Shown here piece by piece: positions 23,761 to 38,339 of a stretch of DNA of 64,000 bases. The DNA is from Phragmites australis. Its lineage: Eukaryota; Streptophyta; Magnoliopsida; Poales; Poaceae. Position numbers and translations under genes: made by a program. The notes below the pieces were generated by a model. It saw only the letters and a list, made by a program, of their open reading frames with translations, had not been told where the DNA came from and ran no database searches. The stretch is from positions 29,205,501 to 29,269,500 of the forward strand of contig NC_084929.1 of the NCBI RefSeq assembly GCF_958298935.1, written 5' to 3'. Positions within the stretch are counted from its first letter, which is position 1. Each line of letters opens with the position of its first letter.

Positions 23761-23896
23761 CATTTTCTGGAGACTTCCGTTGCCACCTCTCGCATCCACG
23801 AGAAACATTTGAGGAACAAAGATAACAACTCATCGCGCCGAGAACGAGAAACACAGCTGAAATAAAGTCAGTGAAGATTGAAGAAGCATAGCCACA
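23761..23896 (-). other. Possible exon with a membrane segment
   Basis: On the - strand an acceptor TTCCTACACAG precedes 136 bp encoding CGYASSIFTDFISAVFLVLG and more, ending at a GTGAGT donor. The hydrophobic stretch IFTDFISAVFLVLGAMSCYL could span a membrane. The gene is not recognised. No other exon between 23300 and 24290 was found, so it may be a captured fragment. Confidence 0.35.
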
Positions 23897-24291
23897 CTGT
23901 GTAGGAAATAGTGAAATGAAAAGTAAGGTCCCATTTGAAAAGTGATAATGCATAATATAAAACTATCGCATATAAGTGTCCTATATGTATACAGATTTTT
24001 TAGTTTTATGTATTCTTGATATACGATCGTGTCTGAGAAACAAATCTTTAGATGTATGAAAGCAATATGTAGGTACCGGTATCCCGTAAACAAAAAAAAT
24101 CTGTCTCTGAAGATATCAGGCGATCTATATTAATATCTCGTTGAGACTATACGCAAAGAGCTCTCCACTAAGTTTATATCACATCTAACAAGCCAATACC
24201 CCTTATAGTCTATCTTTCGGTGCACGATTCAGCAAAAGAAAATATTCTCTACTTTATTCAAGTATTAGTAAGATCAATGATTTAATAATCG

Positions 24292-25867
24292 TGTAGGATC
24301 GAGACCGGCGACTAGAGGGGGGTGAATAGACGCCTCAACAATTTTTTTTCAAAATAGATGACCTTTTTCTATTTCTCACTCAACACACCTCAAAACGCTC
24401 AAGTAAAAGTAAAAGAATCAAAGAGACAAAGCAATAAGACTACTTCCATGGCAACATGACTTTACGGATGGAATATGAACCATAGGTTTTATTCAAGACC
24501 ATTCCATGTGTTTTTGTGCATAAAAACTCGCAACTTTCAAAGAAACTAGAGAAGATGGATACCAGACATGGTTATCCTCCAAGATGATAGTCTAGTGACA
24601 AAGGGACTCAAAACTCGCTCAAATACATGAGTATGTGAGTGTTTAAACCACTAGTATCAAGAAAAATAACCCTGCAAAGGTGAAATATTGCAGCTCAAAG
24701 AAAAGATCACCGAGTAAGAAACCTCTCCAAGTTGATGATCTAGAGGCAAGGGTACTCAAGACCCATGAGCATATACTCGTATGTGAGTTTTTATGCCTCT
24801 AGCAACAAGAAGAATGATTTCACAAGGTGCTGAAATTTCAACCCAAAACCAAAACGAAAATCAAAACCAAAAACCGAAAAACTTGCAAGGGGAATTCAAG
24901 CATATGCAAAAACATAAACTTAATTACTCAAAGAGGTCAGCCCTATTTTAGACGGATTACAAAGATTTATCTCTCAAAATTCTCACCTATTATATATGCT
25001 AAGCACTCATCCTTCTCTCCTCTAAAATACTAGTTCTAAGGCTCTCAAATGAGTGGCACAAGGAACTCAAGTGGCTGGTTCAAAACTCTCTCTAGCCATA
25101 CCTCTCTATTTATAGGCCTAGGAAATTTGGCTCTTAAGTTTTCTAGTTTTTCCCTAAAATACCCCTCTCTTGTAGTACACTCCTATCTACCACCGATGAC
25201 ATTTTGGTCCATTTTCTTCTCCATTCATCGGACGGCCGCGACGCCTTCACGACTTAGCTTCGCCTCAACGCAAGCTTCGTGATGGTGCCACATAGTTCTC
25301 CAGTCCTCCCACGGTTTTGAGGCCAAACCGCGAAACCGCCTGCATGCTTCTCAAAGCGTGACTCACCGCCTTGCTTATACCTTAAGCAAACACTTTGATG
25401 TCGACGCGTGTACTCCGTCATGCGATCCTGACCGCCGACAAGTCTCTCCAGCTCCCGATCTCTCAGGCCGCCTTGTCACTTGCACCGGCATCTTCTTCGC
25501 TTGACTTTGTCAACACGCTGTCTCCATCCGCTCTCAATGCTTTGCTTGTCCTCCACGTGTTCAGCTAGGATCACTCTTGACTCCGTCCGGCCTCCTTGAT
25601 CGTCTAGCAACAAGCACTCTGCTTGACCCCGATCATCCCACCGTTGACCGCCAAGTTGCATCCATCACCTACATACCATGAGACAAACAAACACATATCT
25701 TCAACTCTAATTCCAATTAATCCATAATCAATATGCTCAAATGAATTCTCAAATCAATTCAAATCACATCAAAACTCATACAAAACCGAAAATCATCAAA
25801 CCAAATAAATAACAATGTCAATCACTCATCATAAGTAAAACAAATCACATTTCAACTTGATTTCTCA
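24292..25867 (+). mobile_element. Probable solo LTR (gypsy type)
   Basis: Starts TGTAGGATCGAGACC and the adjoining GGCGACTAGAGGGGGGTGAA, a familiar start of large LTRs in grasses, and ends TTGATTTCTCA. The flanks AATCG (24287-24291) and AATCA (25868-25872) match at four of five positions, consistent with an old target duplication. No primer-binding site, purine tract or coding sequence is attached. The end position is the less certain one. Confidence 0.5.
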
Positions 25868-25872
25868 AATCA

Positions 25873-26310
25873 CCGACATAAATCATGAAATTCCTCAGTT
25901 CTAAGCCATGCAAGATTCAGAAGGTGAAGACCAACGGATTCATAGATGAAAAGAGGGATAGTACCGACGCTTTCTAGCAGCCACGTATATATGTACACAG
26001 AAAGTGAAGGCTGCGTGAACAGTAGATAACTAAGCTGATGGTCGCCACGTGCGACACACACTACTTGAGCATACCTAAAACATACGAGTAATATGCACAG
26101 AGAAGGGTAGGATGGGCGGGTGCCCTCTGGTTTCTTCTAAAATCAGCTCCTCCACCAAATCGTGCTGTCAGCTAAGCAGTGAACCATCCACATTAATTTA
26201 CACCGTGATTTCCTACGTGGTACTTACAAAACACAAACTTCTACAGCGCGTGGCATGTCGTTATCACTTATCATCGGTTAAGATATAGGTGGAAGGACCC
26301 CTGGTCTTCT
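25873..26310. other. Spacer without a recognisable gene
   Basis: Nothing supported on either strand. It is the 3' flank of the broken HECT ligase fragment and may contain its former 3' UTR. Confidence 0.4.
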
Positions 26311-26318
26311 GTAATTGC

Positions 26319-27340
26319 TTAGAGTAGTTTCTCCCTCATCCGTTCCTGCAGGCAAACGCAAGAAGATTGGTGTTAAAACAAGCAAAATGTCAAGTTTCCG
26401 TAGGGGAGAAAAAGCATAACTGAAACCAAATTAGCGCATCAAAAAACATCGTGTGAGAAATATTATGTTCACTACGCAGTCACTACTACCCTGGCTGCGC
26501 CTGAATTAAAACTGGGTGAAACTATCAATTAATGGAGGAAAATAACTACAGCATATATGTTCTATTGGCTCGGGACCACAAGGGAAACCCCCAGAACATT
26601 GATGGTTCACCTCAATCTATTTCACTTAATTTGTTATAAGTTTTTGAAAAGTTCTATATTCTAACAAAAGTAAGAAAAATGAAAATAAATTAATCTTTCA
26701 GGCTGCACTAAACTAAGATAGAAGAATGGCAGCAAGTTCAGACCTTCGAAGAGTACGGAGGTAACTTAAGATAGTTGGAACAAGTCATCACACTCGGCAG
26801 ATCATGGTCAGCCTCGTTGCTGCTATGCTGTTTATTATATCACAAAATGTTAGAAAAAGATGGATACAATGAACGATCCAGAAAGACCTTTCGGACAACT
26901 GTGGACGTTGGATTTAGTACGGCCAGGCCACCTGGCGGAAGCCGAGGTGAACCCGTTATAAATTGCAAGAAAGCTCTGCGTTGATGACATCCAAACTCTT
27001 GTATGATTTCCAACAACTGCAATGTATTTTGGATTTAAAGAACAAACATTCACTAACAGTTCACAACATCGTTCCACATTCAAAATATCTTGGCTAGAGA
27101 ACTTACATTGATGACAGGAGGGCTGCTTGAAGTGTAACCATGATCATATTTTATGTGATCCACAAGCTTCGCAAACTGTTCGGAAACAAGACATCAGCAT
27201 GGGAACAGAATGATAACAAAATATCAACAGATACCAACAGAAGATAGATATATACATACATCCCAAGTATCTTGTTCACCACGGAGTAATCGCTCTAGCT
27301 CATCCTCCGAGAAAACCTGAAGTTTGTTTAGTGGAAATAC
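26319..27340 (-). pseudogene. 3' fragment of a HECT E3 ubiquitin ligase gene (UPL3/UPL4 type), broken
   Basis: Five in-frame exons with GT-AG junctions: 27340-27260 (FSEDELERLLRGEQDTWD), 27175-27107 (FAKLVDHIKYDHGYTSS), 27016-26888 (LLEIIQEF...[15 protein letters not shown]), 26827-26744 (DLPSVMTCSNYLKLPP) and 26345-26319. Together they encode the end of the HECT C-lobe, which takes ubiquitin from E2 as a thioester on the Cys of VMTC and passes it to substrate. That Cys is still present. The last exon reads ERMREKLL then TAA, where the family has a Tyr codon, removing about 13 conserved residues (AITE and FHL can still be read beyond the stop). Nothing upstream of 27340 continues the gene, and an L1 element begins about 200 bp away. 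It is therefore a 5'-truncated relic or captured fragment. Confidence 0.85.
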
Positions 27341-28529
27341 CTGCAGTACCCGGTGTCAGCGTGTCAAACAAACTGAATTACCGAACAGACAAATGGAAGG
27401 GACAATTAGAAAACCTTACATAGAGCCTACCTGATGGCATGATCACCATGGTCATTATTTCATTTCGAATCAAACTGCACAAATTTCTTCTCGTATGTCC
27501 AGGTTTTATTCATTGATACATGCACGCTCTACGAAATCAGTAGAAGTTAGCACCAAAGCATTGATCCCTTTGAACACAGGAATAACTCAATGCATAAATG
27601 GAGTCTCCTTTCCTCTCTTGCTCTGGTGTCTGTGATGGAGATCTTCCTTGATCCTTCCAATGGGAGGCCTCTTGGATCTAGATTTTCATCCAGGTCTTGA
27701 TCTAGAGAAGAAGATCCATTCCAGGTTCGGTTCTGGTGTTGCTTTCTCTCCCTCCCTCTCTTCAAGTGAGTTTTTCTTGGTGGTCTCTTTTGATCGCTCG
27801 GCTCTAAGAATCAATGTGGATTCAGTTGGTCTCATTCTGCAATCGGTCTTGGGTGGTAAGGCTGTGGATTTTTGTGTTGTCCTTCTTAAAAACTGGTACT
27901 TCCAGTTCTCAGTTTTTCCAAAGCAGTTGGTCTTCTGGTTTATGGTCTTAAGAGCTTCAAGTGCCCTCTTTTCTCCCTGCATTTTGCACTCTTGGGCAAT
28001 GGGGGACCTAATTCTGAGAGACAATGTTTCATCTGGCGTGACCAACAAGATAGAGAGTGGACTTTGGTTTCTAACAAAAACAAATCTTATGCTAATGTGC
28101 TTGCTAGTAGGCCAAGTTTTTCTGAAGTTCGTGCCCGTAAGAAAATGTATGCTTCTGGCTCTCGTTCAGTCTTCAAGAGGCTTTCTTATTCGGATGATCA
28201 CATTATGTGGATCAATTCAACATTAAGAATTCTTTTAGGCATTCAGGGCGTGCTGTTTCTGCTCATAAGCTAAGGAATGTTCATGGTTCTCGATCAGTTT
28301 TTAAACGGCTTTCTTTTCCAGATGATTATATGTTGAATTATGTGGATCAATACCCTATTAAGAAATCTGATAAGCACTCAGTTTTTGACAGAATTCAGTC
28401 ACCAGAGGGGTTTCTCGATCATTTGTTCTTGGTACAAATCTGAATTTCCAACAACAAGGCTCTTCAAATTTTGAAAAAGCCATTTCTTTTCCCGATAGTA
28501 TTTATTCTGGGAATTCTATGACTATTAAT

Positions 28530-29271
28530 GGCAATTATTAGAACTTTTCTCGGCGGTGTTTTCGCTGTCTAGCATGGGATCATATTGCCAGATTTTGTGG
28601 GAATCAAGTGAGATTCTGCATATGCTTTGCGTATGGTCATATCTCTTCTCGCTGTTATGTGCGCTTCAACAAAAGGAAAGTCGATCGTGTCAAAGGAAAG
28701 GCATCTGGCCGAGATGCAAACCCTAATGGCCCATCACTGGCCCCTCTTGGCCCACCCCCCCTCCGTTTTTAGGGGGGCTACCCTAGCTTTTCCCTATCCT
28801 CCTTCTCCAGCAAAAAACCCTCCTCCACCGTCTCTGATCTCGACGGTATCTATCGCGGCTGCGATCAAGACTTTTGAGGACATGGCGAACAATGAGGTTG
28901 ACTCGGAGCCGCTCGTGCCTCGCGGCTTTAGGCTGGTGGAGCGCACGATGGAGGTGGAGCCACCGCAATGTGTCTTCGTGTTCCTTGGTTCCACCATGTT
29001 GTGCTGCAACGAGCACGTCGCCAGTGCTATCCTGACTCCTGAGGTTCATCCTTTAGACTTCCCCCATGCTGCTTTGGCCATCCGCATCTTTGTTACCAAT
29101 CAACTTCGTCTTCATGTGCGAGATATTTGTCCTTCGAGCTTAGGTATTGCATATGTTGCTTTTGGTAGTCATGCCGAGTGTCACATTGCTATGAGCCAGC
29201 CGCATACCTTGCCTCCCTACACCCTTCGCTTTATCCCCCATGATGTCGGTCGTAATCTTAGGCATGTTTAG
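28530..29271 (+). pseudogene. L1 ORF1 remnant (zinc-knuckle nucleic-acid-binding protein)
   Basis: Around 28551-28655 the translation gives RCFRCLAWDHIARFC, a CX2CX4HX4C knuckle, then a second, altered one (FCICFAYGHISSRC). The frame from 28627 to 29271 continues with a region resembling the C-terminal part of plant L1 ORF1. More remnant frames (29293-30558) lie before ORF2. The product would bind the element's RNA; here it is broken. Confidence 0.7.
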
Positions 29272-30910
29272 CTTGATCGAGTTTGTTGGCTCATGCTGGT
29301 CAACTTCCCCCTTGATTGTTTCCATGAGAGCTGTATTGCTAGAGCTGTCAGTAGTTTTGGAAATCTTATGCACTGGCATGAAACCTCTAATCTGGCATGT
29401 ATTGTTATTAAGGTCCTGTTGAAGACCTCTGCTAGGGTGCCGCTTAGCATTGTGGTTGCAATTGAGGATGAACCTTATGCTAGGTGTTGGTCGGTGGCTT
29501 GCTTTGTTCTCCATGAAGAAGGCATTGTTGGCCCAATAGATAAGGATCCCTTCCCTCCAAATGGTAGAACCCCTCACCCACCACCACCACCTCCTGCTCG
29601 TTGGATGGGCAATGCTAATTTCGGGCCTCACTTTGAGGGGGTTGATTCTTCTGGTGCTGCTCGTCTTGGTTGTCAGCTTTCTCCCTGCAGCATCCTTTCG
29701 TGGTGCTCAGAATCCAATGGCTGATGAGGTACTGATGGCAGAAGGGGGTCAGCATGTGGTTACCTCTCCCCAGATGTTACCTCTAGTTGCTACTACAACC
29801 ACTGTTTTGAATAATGAGGTAATTGCTGAGATCATGATGCACAACTCCTATGATCATGTTGCCTTTCATGGCTTTTTCTCCTCCTTGGCTTCAGTCACTT
29901 TGGTTTTGTCTCACAGTCAGTCGGGTTCTCATTTTTTGGAATGCTTTTTGACTCAATCTTCCTATATAATGTGAATCTTAATGATCAGGTGGCTCCATCT
30001 AAGGCAGTATATGATGAGGGCCTGCCTGAGCGATCTGATGACCCACCCTTGGAGGTTGCTACTCTTGTAGCTGAACAGGGCTCTGTTGGTGTTCCTCTAG
30101 CTGTTCCTGCATTTGATCTTGCAGATGATGAAGAAGTAGTAGAGATTGAAATGCCTACTGACTTCCCCAAGTGTCGTCGTCGACATGTGGTACCCCTGGA
30201 TACCTCCCTTCTCATGCGTAGCAGGAGGTTGGAGGCAATCAACAAGGGTTTCAAGGTTGAGTCTGCTATAGTTTCTCCCTCTTCCAAGACAGGCACTTCT
30301 TCCAAAGCAAAAAGAAAGGATCAAGGGATCCACACCAAGACCATTGTGCTTGCTGCACAACAACCTGCTGCTACTTTTGGTGATGCTCCTGAGCCTGCGC
30401 TGTATGTAGCAGCTCCAGCTGATGCTAATGCTCCTCAATCACTAGCTCTTTCAGTTGAGAACATCCAAGCTATTGGTGGCATGTTCTGTAAGATGCACCC
30501 TGAGGATGTGTCAGTCAAAGCACTAAATGCTAGTGATGATGTTAGTGATTCAGCATAAGTGTATTTTCCAGGGTGTTTCCTGGTCCCAGACAATGAGAGC
30601 CTTCTTTTAGGTAGCAAGTCTAAAACTATGTCCTAGTTCTTTTGGGTTAGTCTGTCAAATGCCTGCAGTCAGGCCTATCAGTCTGTGGTGATATCCTTGT
30701 ATATTTATAGCTTGAATTCTTGGCAATCCTTTTGTGGCTACACATTGCTCTGGTTAATGTTTACCTGTTGATCACTTATTTGTTGCTCAAAGTGCATAAT
30801 GTTTATCCTCTGTTATTGCTTTTGAGATGGCTTCTTGGCTGCCATTTTGTCTTGAGCAATTCACTTGGGTTTTGGCTCCAGGTCTTTTACTCTTTTGCCC
30901 AGGTTAAATC

Positions 30911-32390
30911 ATGAATTGTTTCAATAGAAACTGGAATGTGTTGTTTTGGAATGTTAGAGGACTTAATGCCTCTCATAAGTGGAATGATATCAGGGATAAA
31001 ATTGATTCTAGTGCTAGCTGTATTTTTTGTTTCAAGAAACAAAAAGATCTCAGATTGACCACTCTTTCCTGCATAACTTTAGCCCTCGAAGATTTAATCA
31101 GTTTGCCTTCTTTCCTGCCAATGGTGCTTCTGGAGGTTTACTCACAGCTTGGAATGGTAATCTTTTTTTCTGGTAACGTTGTCTAATCACATCATTTTGC
31201 CTTGACGGTGTGCCTTACCTCTGCACATTCTGGCCAAAGCTGGTACCTCACAAATGTTTATAGCCCTTGTGCCCCTACAGAAAGAGTTGAGTTCATAAAT
31301 TGGTTGTACAACTTTGATTCCACAACTTATGATTTATGGTTAGTTGTGGAAGATTTCAATCTGATGAGAAGTCCTGAAAATAGAAATCAGCCAAGTGGAA
31401 ATTCACAAAACATGATGTTTTTCAATAACATTATACACCACCTGGATTTAAGTGGAAGTTACTTTGAAAGGTAGAGCTTTTATTTGGAGTAACATGCAGG
31501 AAAATGCCCTCCTAGAAAAGCTTGATTGGGTTTTCACATGCTCAAATTGGACTTTGTCTTTTCCAAATACTCTAGTGCTTCCCTTGGCTAGATTAATATC
31601 TGACCATATTCCTCATTTGGTCCAAGTTGAGACTACTATTCCAAGATCCAATGTTTTTCTCTTTGAAAACTATTGGACCAATTTTGGTAGTTTCTTGCCA
31701 ACTGTGGAACTTTACTGGTCTTTGCTCTGCTTCAAAGAAAACATGGCGTGTCTAATCTCTTCAAAATTCAAAACTCTACGCAGAGGGTTGAAAGCTTGGA
31801 CCCATGAGTTATCCCAATTGAATAAGCTTATAAATAACTGCAGCTGGGTGTTAGCTATGTTGGATGGGTTGGAAGACCAGCGACCCCTTGTACGTATTGA
31901 GAGGAATTTTAGGAAAAAGATAAAGGAGCATTTGCTAAATTTGCTTGAAGCAAAGAGGATATACTGGAGGATGAGGGTCACAATTAGGTGGGTTTGGTTT
32001 GGGGATGAGAATACCAAACTCTATCAAGCCATTGCAACATAGAGTTATAGGCACAACTATATTACACATATACACCATCTTGATGGTACCATTGCCTCTG
32101 ATCATGAGCACAAGGCAGCTTTACTTTGGACTTCTTACAAGGATAGGCTGGGTCAGTCTGAATGTCCAGTCATGTTCTTTGATCTTACATCTTTGATACA
32201 TCCCACTATTTTGCCTGATATGGATGTTATCTTCACTAAAGAAAACATTGATGCAGTTGTCAAGGATTTGCTGTCAGACAAAGCATCCGGGCCAGATGGT
32301 TTTAATGGTCTTTTATCAAAAAATGTTGGCGTATTATTTGTCAAGATTTCTTTAAGTTGTGTGCTGATTTTCAAGATGACCACTTAATTT
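30911..32390 (+). pseudogene. L1 ORF2 remnant (endonuclease and start of reverse transcriptase)
   Basis: Starts with NWNVLFWNVRGLN, the conserved beginning of the apurinic-type endonuclease. The usual QETK block has become KKQK. Later blocks include WLVVEDFNLMRSPENRN (normally GDFN) and LISDHIPHLV near the endonuclease end. The reverse transcriptase begins with DKASGPDGFNGLL at about 32278. It is divided over three frames. Confidence 0.82.
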
Positions 32391-32455
32391 TGCAAAGCAT
32401 CAATAGATCTTTCATCAGTGAGAAAGTTCTAAAGCCGATCTAATCATGTTTTTAA

Positions 32456-35037
<2,582 letters not shown>

Positions 35038-35169
35038 GTAAAATAAGTTGAGTATTTGAGTTCTGCCGGAGTTGCTTAGATCCGTAGTTGGTGGGCAGAA
35101 CTCATTTTACCGACTGCTGCTTTTGTTATTTACCATTCTCGCCGTGTTGTAGAATACAACTTAAAGGAG

Positions 35170-35410
35170 TAAATTTCACGAAACCGCATGCTTTATGGTG
35201 GTCATAATTGCAGAGATCGATATGTTTCTCAACTAGTTACAATCAACCCCAGGTTTTAGGGTCACAAGATTTCACAAAACCCGGCCCTTTGATCCATTAG
35301 ACTCATTAATCTGCTCTGTCCATCACAGTGGGGTTTTGTGAAACCTTTTGACCATAAAACCTGGGGTTAAGCGCCATTAGCTAAGAGATATGGGGTTTTA
35401 TGAAACCTTA
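35170..35410. repeat. Foldback repeat (MITE-like)
   Basis: The left half contains AACCCCAGGTTTTAGGGTCA and TTTCACAAAACCC. The right half contains their reverse complements, GGGGTTTTGTGAAA and AAAACCTGGGGTT. It lies in what would be the MCM8 intron after 35037 and has no coding capacity. Confidence 0.6.
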
Positions 35411-35478
35411 TGATAACTTATAAGACCTCAACTTCTCAAGTTGTGCAATTACTTCACCGCTGTCTTGGGCTTGAGCAA

Positions 35479-38330
35479 CTTGTTAGGGGACGCCGTGATC
35501 ACCCTCAGGTAATCACGGAAGAGTGCAAAACAGAGGGAGAGATAACAGACGAGAGGGCAGGGAGAGAGATGGAAGAAGGAAGGGAAAAACTGATATATTA
35601 GATTGATCTGTTCGGCACCTAGCCGACCCCTATTTATAGCTGGCAAGGAGGATCCCAGCCGGCCTACAAAGACTCCTATTCAAAACTTTTATCTCTAGCC
35701 TTATCTCTAATTTAAATCTAACTCTATCTCTTATCTCTAATTCTCTCTTGATTCAAACTAACCAATTCTATCTTATCTCCTTAGCTGAAATGAACTAAAA
35801 TGACCAAACTGATGGAGACATGTAAGGAGGACCGAGGGTGATGAAGTGGGCGTACTTGGAGATGCGCTTGACGATGGTGAGGATGACAATCTTGCAGTGC
35901 ATCTTGGGCAGACCTTCCACGAAATCCATGTAGATGTCCACCCAAATGCTAAAGGGACCGCCAGAGGTTGCAGCAGCCCAGCTGTGTGAAGTGTCTCCGT
36001 CTTGTTGTGCTGGCAGACAACGCACGCACGGATGAAGTCGCGAATGAGCTGCTGGTCGTGCGGAACGTAGAAATCAGCACGCAAGTGATGTAACTTCTTT
36101 TGAACACACTCATGGCCGGTACACTGTGCAACTTGTAGCAAGGCTGATAACAATATGGATGATGTGGGAAGGAACACACAATGGCCATACATGATCAGTC
36201 CATCGGTGAACTGCCATTGTGCACCCAATTCGCCGTCTAAAATCTTGTCGCGCGTAGCCACCATCGTGGCATTGACCCCCACATCATGGCAAATGCCATT
36301 GAAAACTTGAAACATGGGTCCCGAAATGGCTAAGAGCTCCCCTTGGTCGGTATCGCGATGAGATAGAGCGTTAGCCACAGTGTTGTGGCGGCCTTGCTGA
36401 AACTCCACCGTGAAGTCAAACCCAAACATGTTGTTGATCCACTGGTGCTACGGAATAGTGGACAGACGCTAGCCCAAAATAAACTTGAGGCTATAATGAT
36501 ATGTGCGGACGCAGAACTTATGCCCCCATAAATAGGGCTACCAATGATGCATTTCTTGCACCAAGCCGATCAGTTCGTGCTCATATGCTGCAAGCTTGAC
36601 GTGGCAAGCGACCAGCTGAAAAAGACCAAGGCGTCGGCATCTTGGTGTAGCACTACGCCGAAGCCAATACCTGAGGCATCACAATTGATGATGAAGAGCT
36701 TGTTGAGGACCACTGAAGCGCCTCCTTTTTTAGGATCTTTGTTAGTGGTGCTGCAATGACACTGCAGTCTTAATAAACTTGTGATAATATCTAGTGAGGC
36801 CTAGGAAGCCGCGCAAGCCTCGAGCAGAGCAGGGGACGCGGCTAGGCTACTACCGTCTGCACCTCTTTGCCATCCATGGTCATCCTGTCAGCCGAGATGA
36901 TATGGCCCAAGTAAGCGTTGGATGAAGCGACGAACATGCACTTGGAGTGCTGAGGAACAACGAATGTTGATGCAGGAGCTTGAAAACGGTTGTAACATAT
37001 TGAATATGCACCAACAAAGATGAACTATATATCAAGATGTCATCAAAAAAATACCAAAACAAATTGGTGCAGAAATGGTTTAAGCACATCATTCATCAAA
37101 GCCTGAAATGTTGCCGATGTATTGGTGAGACCGAAAGGCATCACCAAGAATTCAAAATGACCGTGGTGCGTCCAGAAAGCAGTCTTCGCGATATCACCAT
37201 GGTGCATGCATACCTAGTGATACCCAAGGCGAAGGTCGAGCTTGGTGAAGTAACAAGCGCCGTGTAATTCGTCAGAAGCTCATCCACCACTAGAATGGGG
37301 TACTTATTTTTATCATCCGCTCATTTAGTGCACGATAGTCAATGCAGAACCTCCATGTTTTATCGTGTTTCTTGACAAGGAGCACTGGTGATGAGAATGC
37401 TGAATTGCTCGGATGGATAGTTCCTTGTGCTAGCATTACATCACATTGCACTCGAGTTCATCCTTCTGCAGTTGCGAGTAACGATATAGGCGCACTGCCA
37501 CGGGAGCTATGATGGGCAACATGTGGATTATGTGATCACGAGAGTGTTGTGGAGGTAGGCCTTGTGGTTCTACAAATAAATCGTCAAAGTTCTGCAACAA
37601 CCTTTCCAATTCGTTGCCGCCGGTGGCATGAACTTCCATCTGCTGAATATCTTGTTGAGGGGATTCCAAGCCTTTCCAAAAGACTTGGCGGTCACCATGC
37701 CAGAACGCCATGCAAAGGTTGTCGAAGTCCCATAGGATCGGCCCAAGGGTTTGCAGGTATTGAACCCCTAGGACGATGTTGTAGCAACCCAACGGGATGG
37801 CGTAGCAATCCATCGTGAAGTCTTCCAGGTCTATGTGCATATGCATATTAGCACAAAGACTCACATAGCCCACCTTGCCACCGTTGGTAATCGCAACGTT
37901 CAAGCCAGCACAAACTGGTTTGACTGGTAGACTGATGTGAGTAGCCAGCAATTCGCTGATGAAGTTGTGAGTAGAGCCGGAGTCAAGTAGTGCGTGAATC
38001 CCATGGTTGTTGTTGATGATACGAAGCTGCATCGTCTCTTCTGCGCGAATGCCCGTGAGCGCATGTAGGGAGGCGGCTGGATCATTTGCTCACACGGACG
38101 GAGCATCTCCTGGGCCATCATCATCGTAGTCGTTCACCTCGATGTAGAAAAGGCACTGATAGCGATGACCGTGCACATATCGCTCATTGCAGTTGTAGCA
38201 CAGTTGCTTGCGTCGCTCTGCCAGTTGAGCCAGAGACAAATGATAGAAAAGACTCGGCGATGGAGATGGCATCATTGAACCTAAGCCCAACCCTTGCGCC
38301 CCAGGGGCTTAGGTGCCAATGGCTGGTATG
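35479..38330 (-). mobile_element. Decayed Ty3/gypsy element
   Basis: On the - strand the order is zinc knuckle (LCYNCNERYVHGH, near 38180), protease (LLDSGSTHNFISELL, 37980), reverse transcriptase with an intact FFDDILIYS box near 37040, and integrase with CVVCQHNKTETLHTAG near 35990. LTR-like sequence with CTATTTATAGC at about 35630 lies at the 3' end (35479-35790), joined directly to the integrase core, so the integrase C-terminus is deleted. No LTR is recognisable at the 5' end. It belongs to the same broad lineage as the NF-YB intronic element but is a separate insertion. Confidence 0.8.
37436..38032 (-). pseudogene. Gypsy protease and reverse-transcriptase start, longest open piece
   Basis: 198 codons open. 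It contains the retropepsin motif LLDSGSTHNF, then the YNIVLGVQYLQTLGPI linker typical of chromoviruses, and the pre-RT region ending [17 protein letters not shown]. The protease motif is intact here, unlike in the NF-YB intronic copy. The frame breaks at the beginning of the reverse transcriptase. Confidence 0.8.
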
Positions 38331-38339
38331 TTAGCAACC

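Larger units (their letters stand above)
27548..32450 (+). mobile_element. L1-type LINE, lacking the 3' half of ORF2
   Basis: The order on the + strand is a GA/CT-rich leader, ORF1 remnants and ORF2 remnants. The ORF2 reverse transcriptase stops after its first blocks at about 32390, and MCM8 sequence starts by 32474. The reverse transcriptase catalytic box, the 3' UTR and a poly(A) tail are absent. Left boundary approximate. Several frameshifts and stops show it is inactive. Confidence 0.82.
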
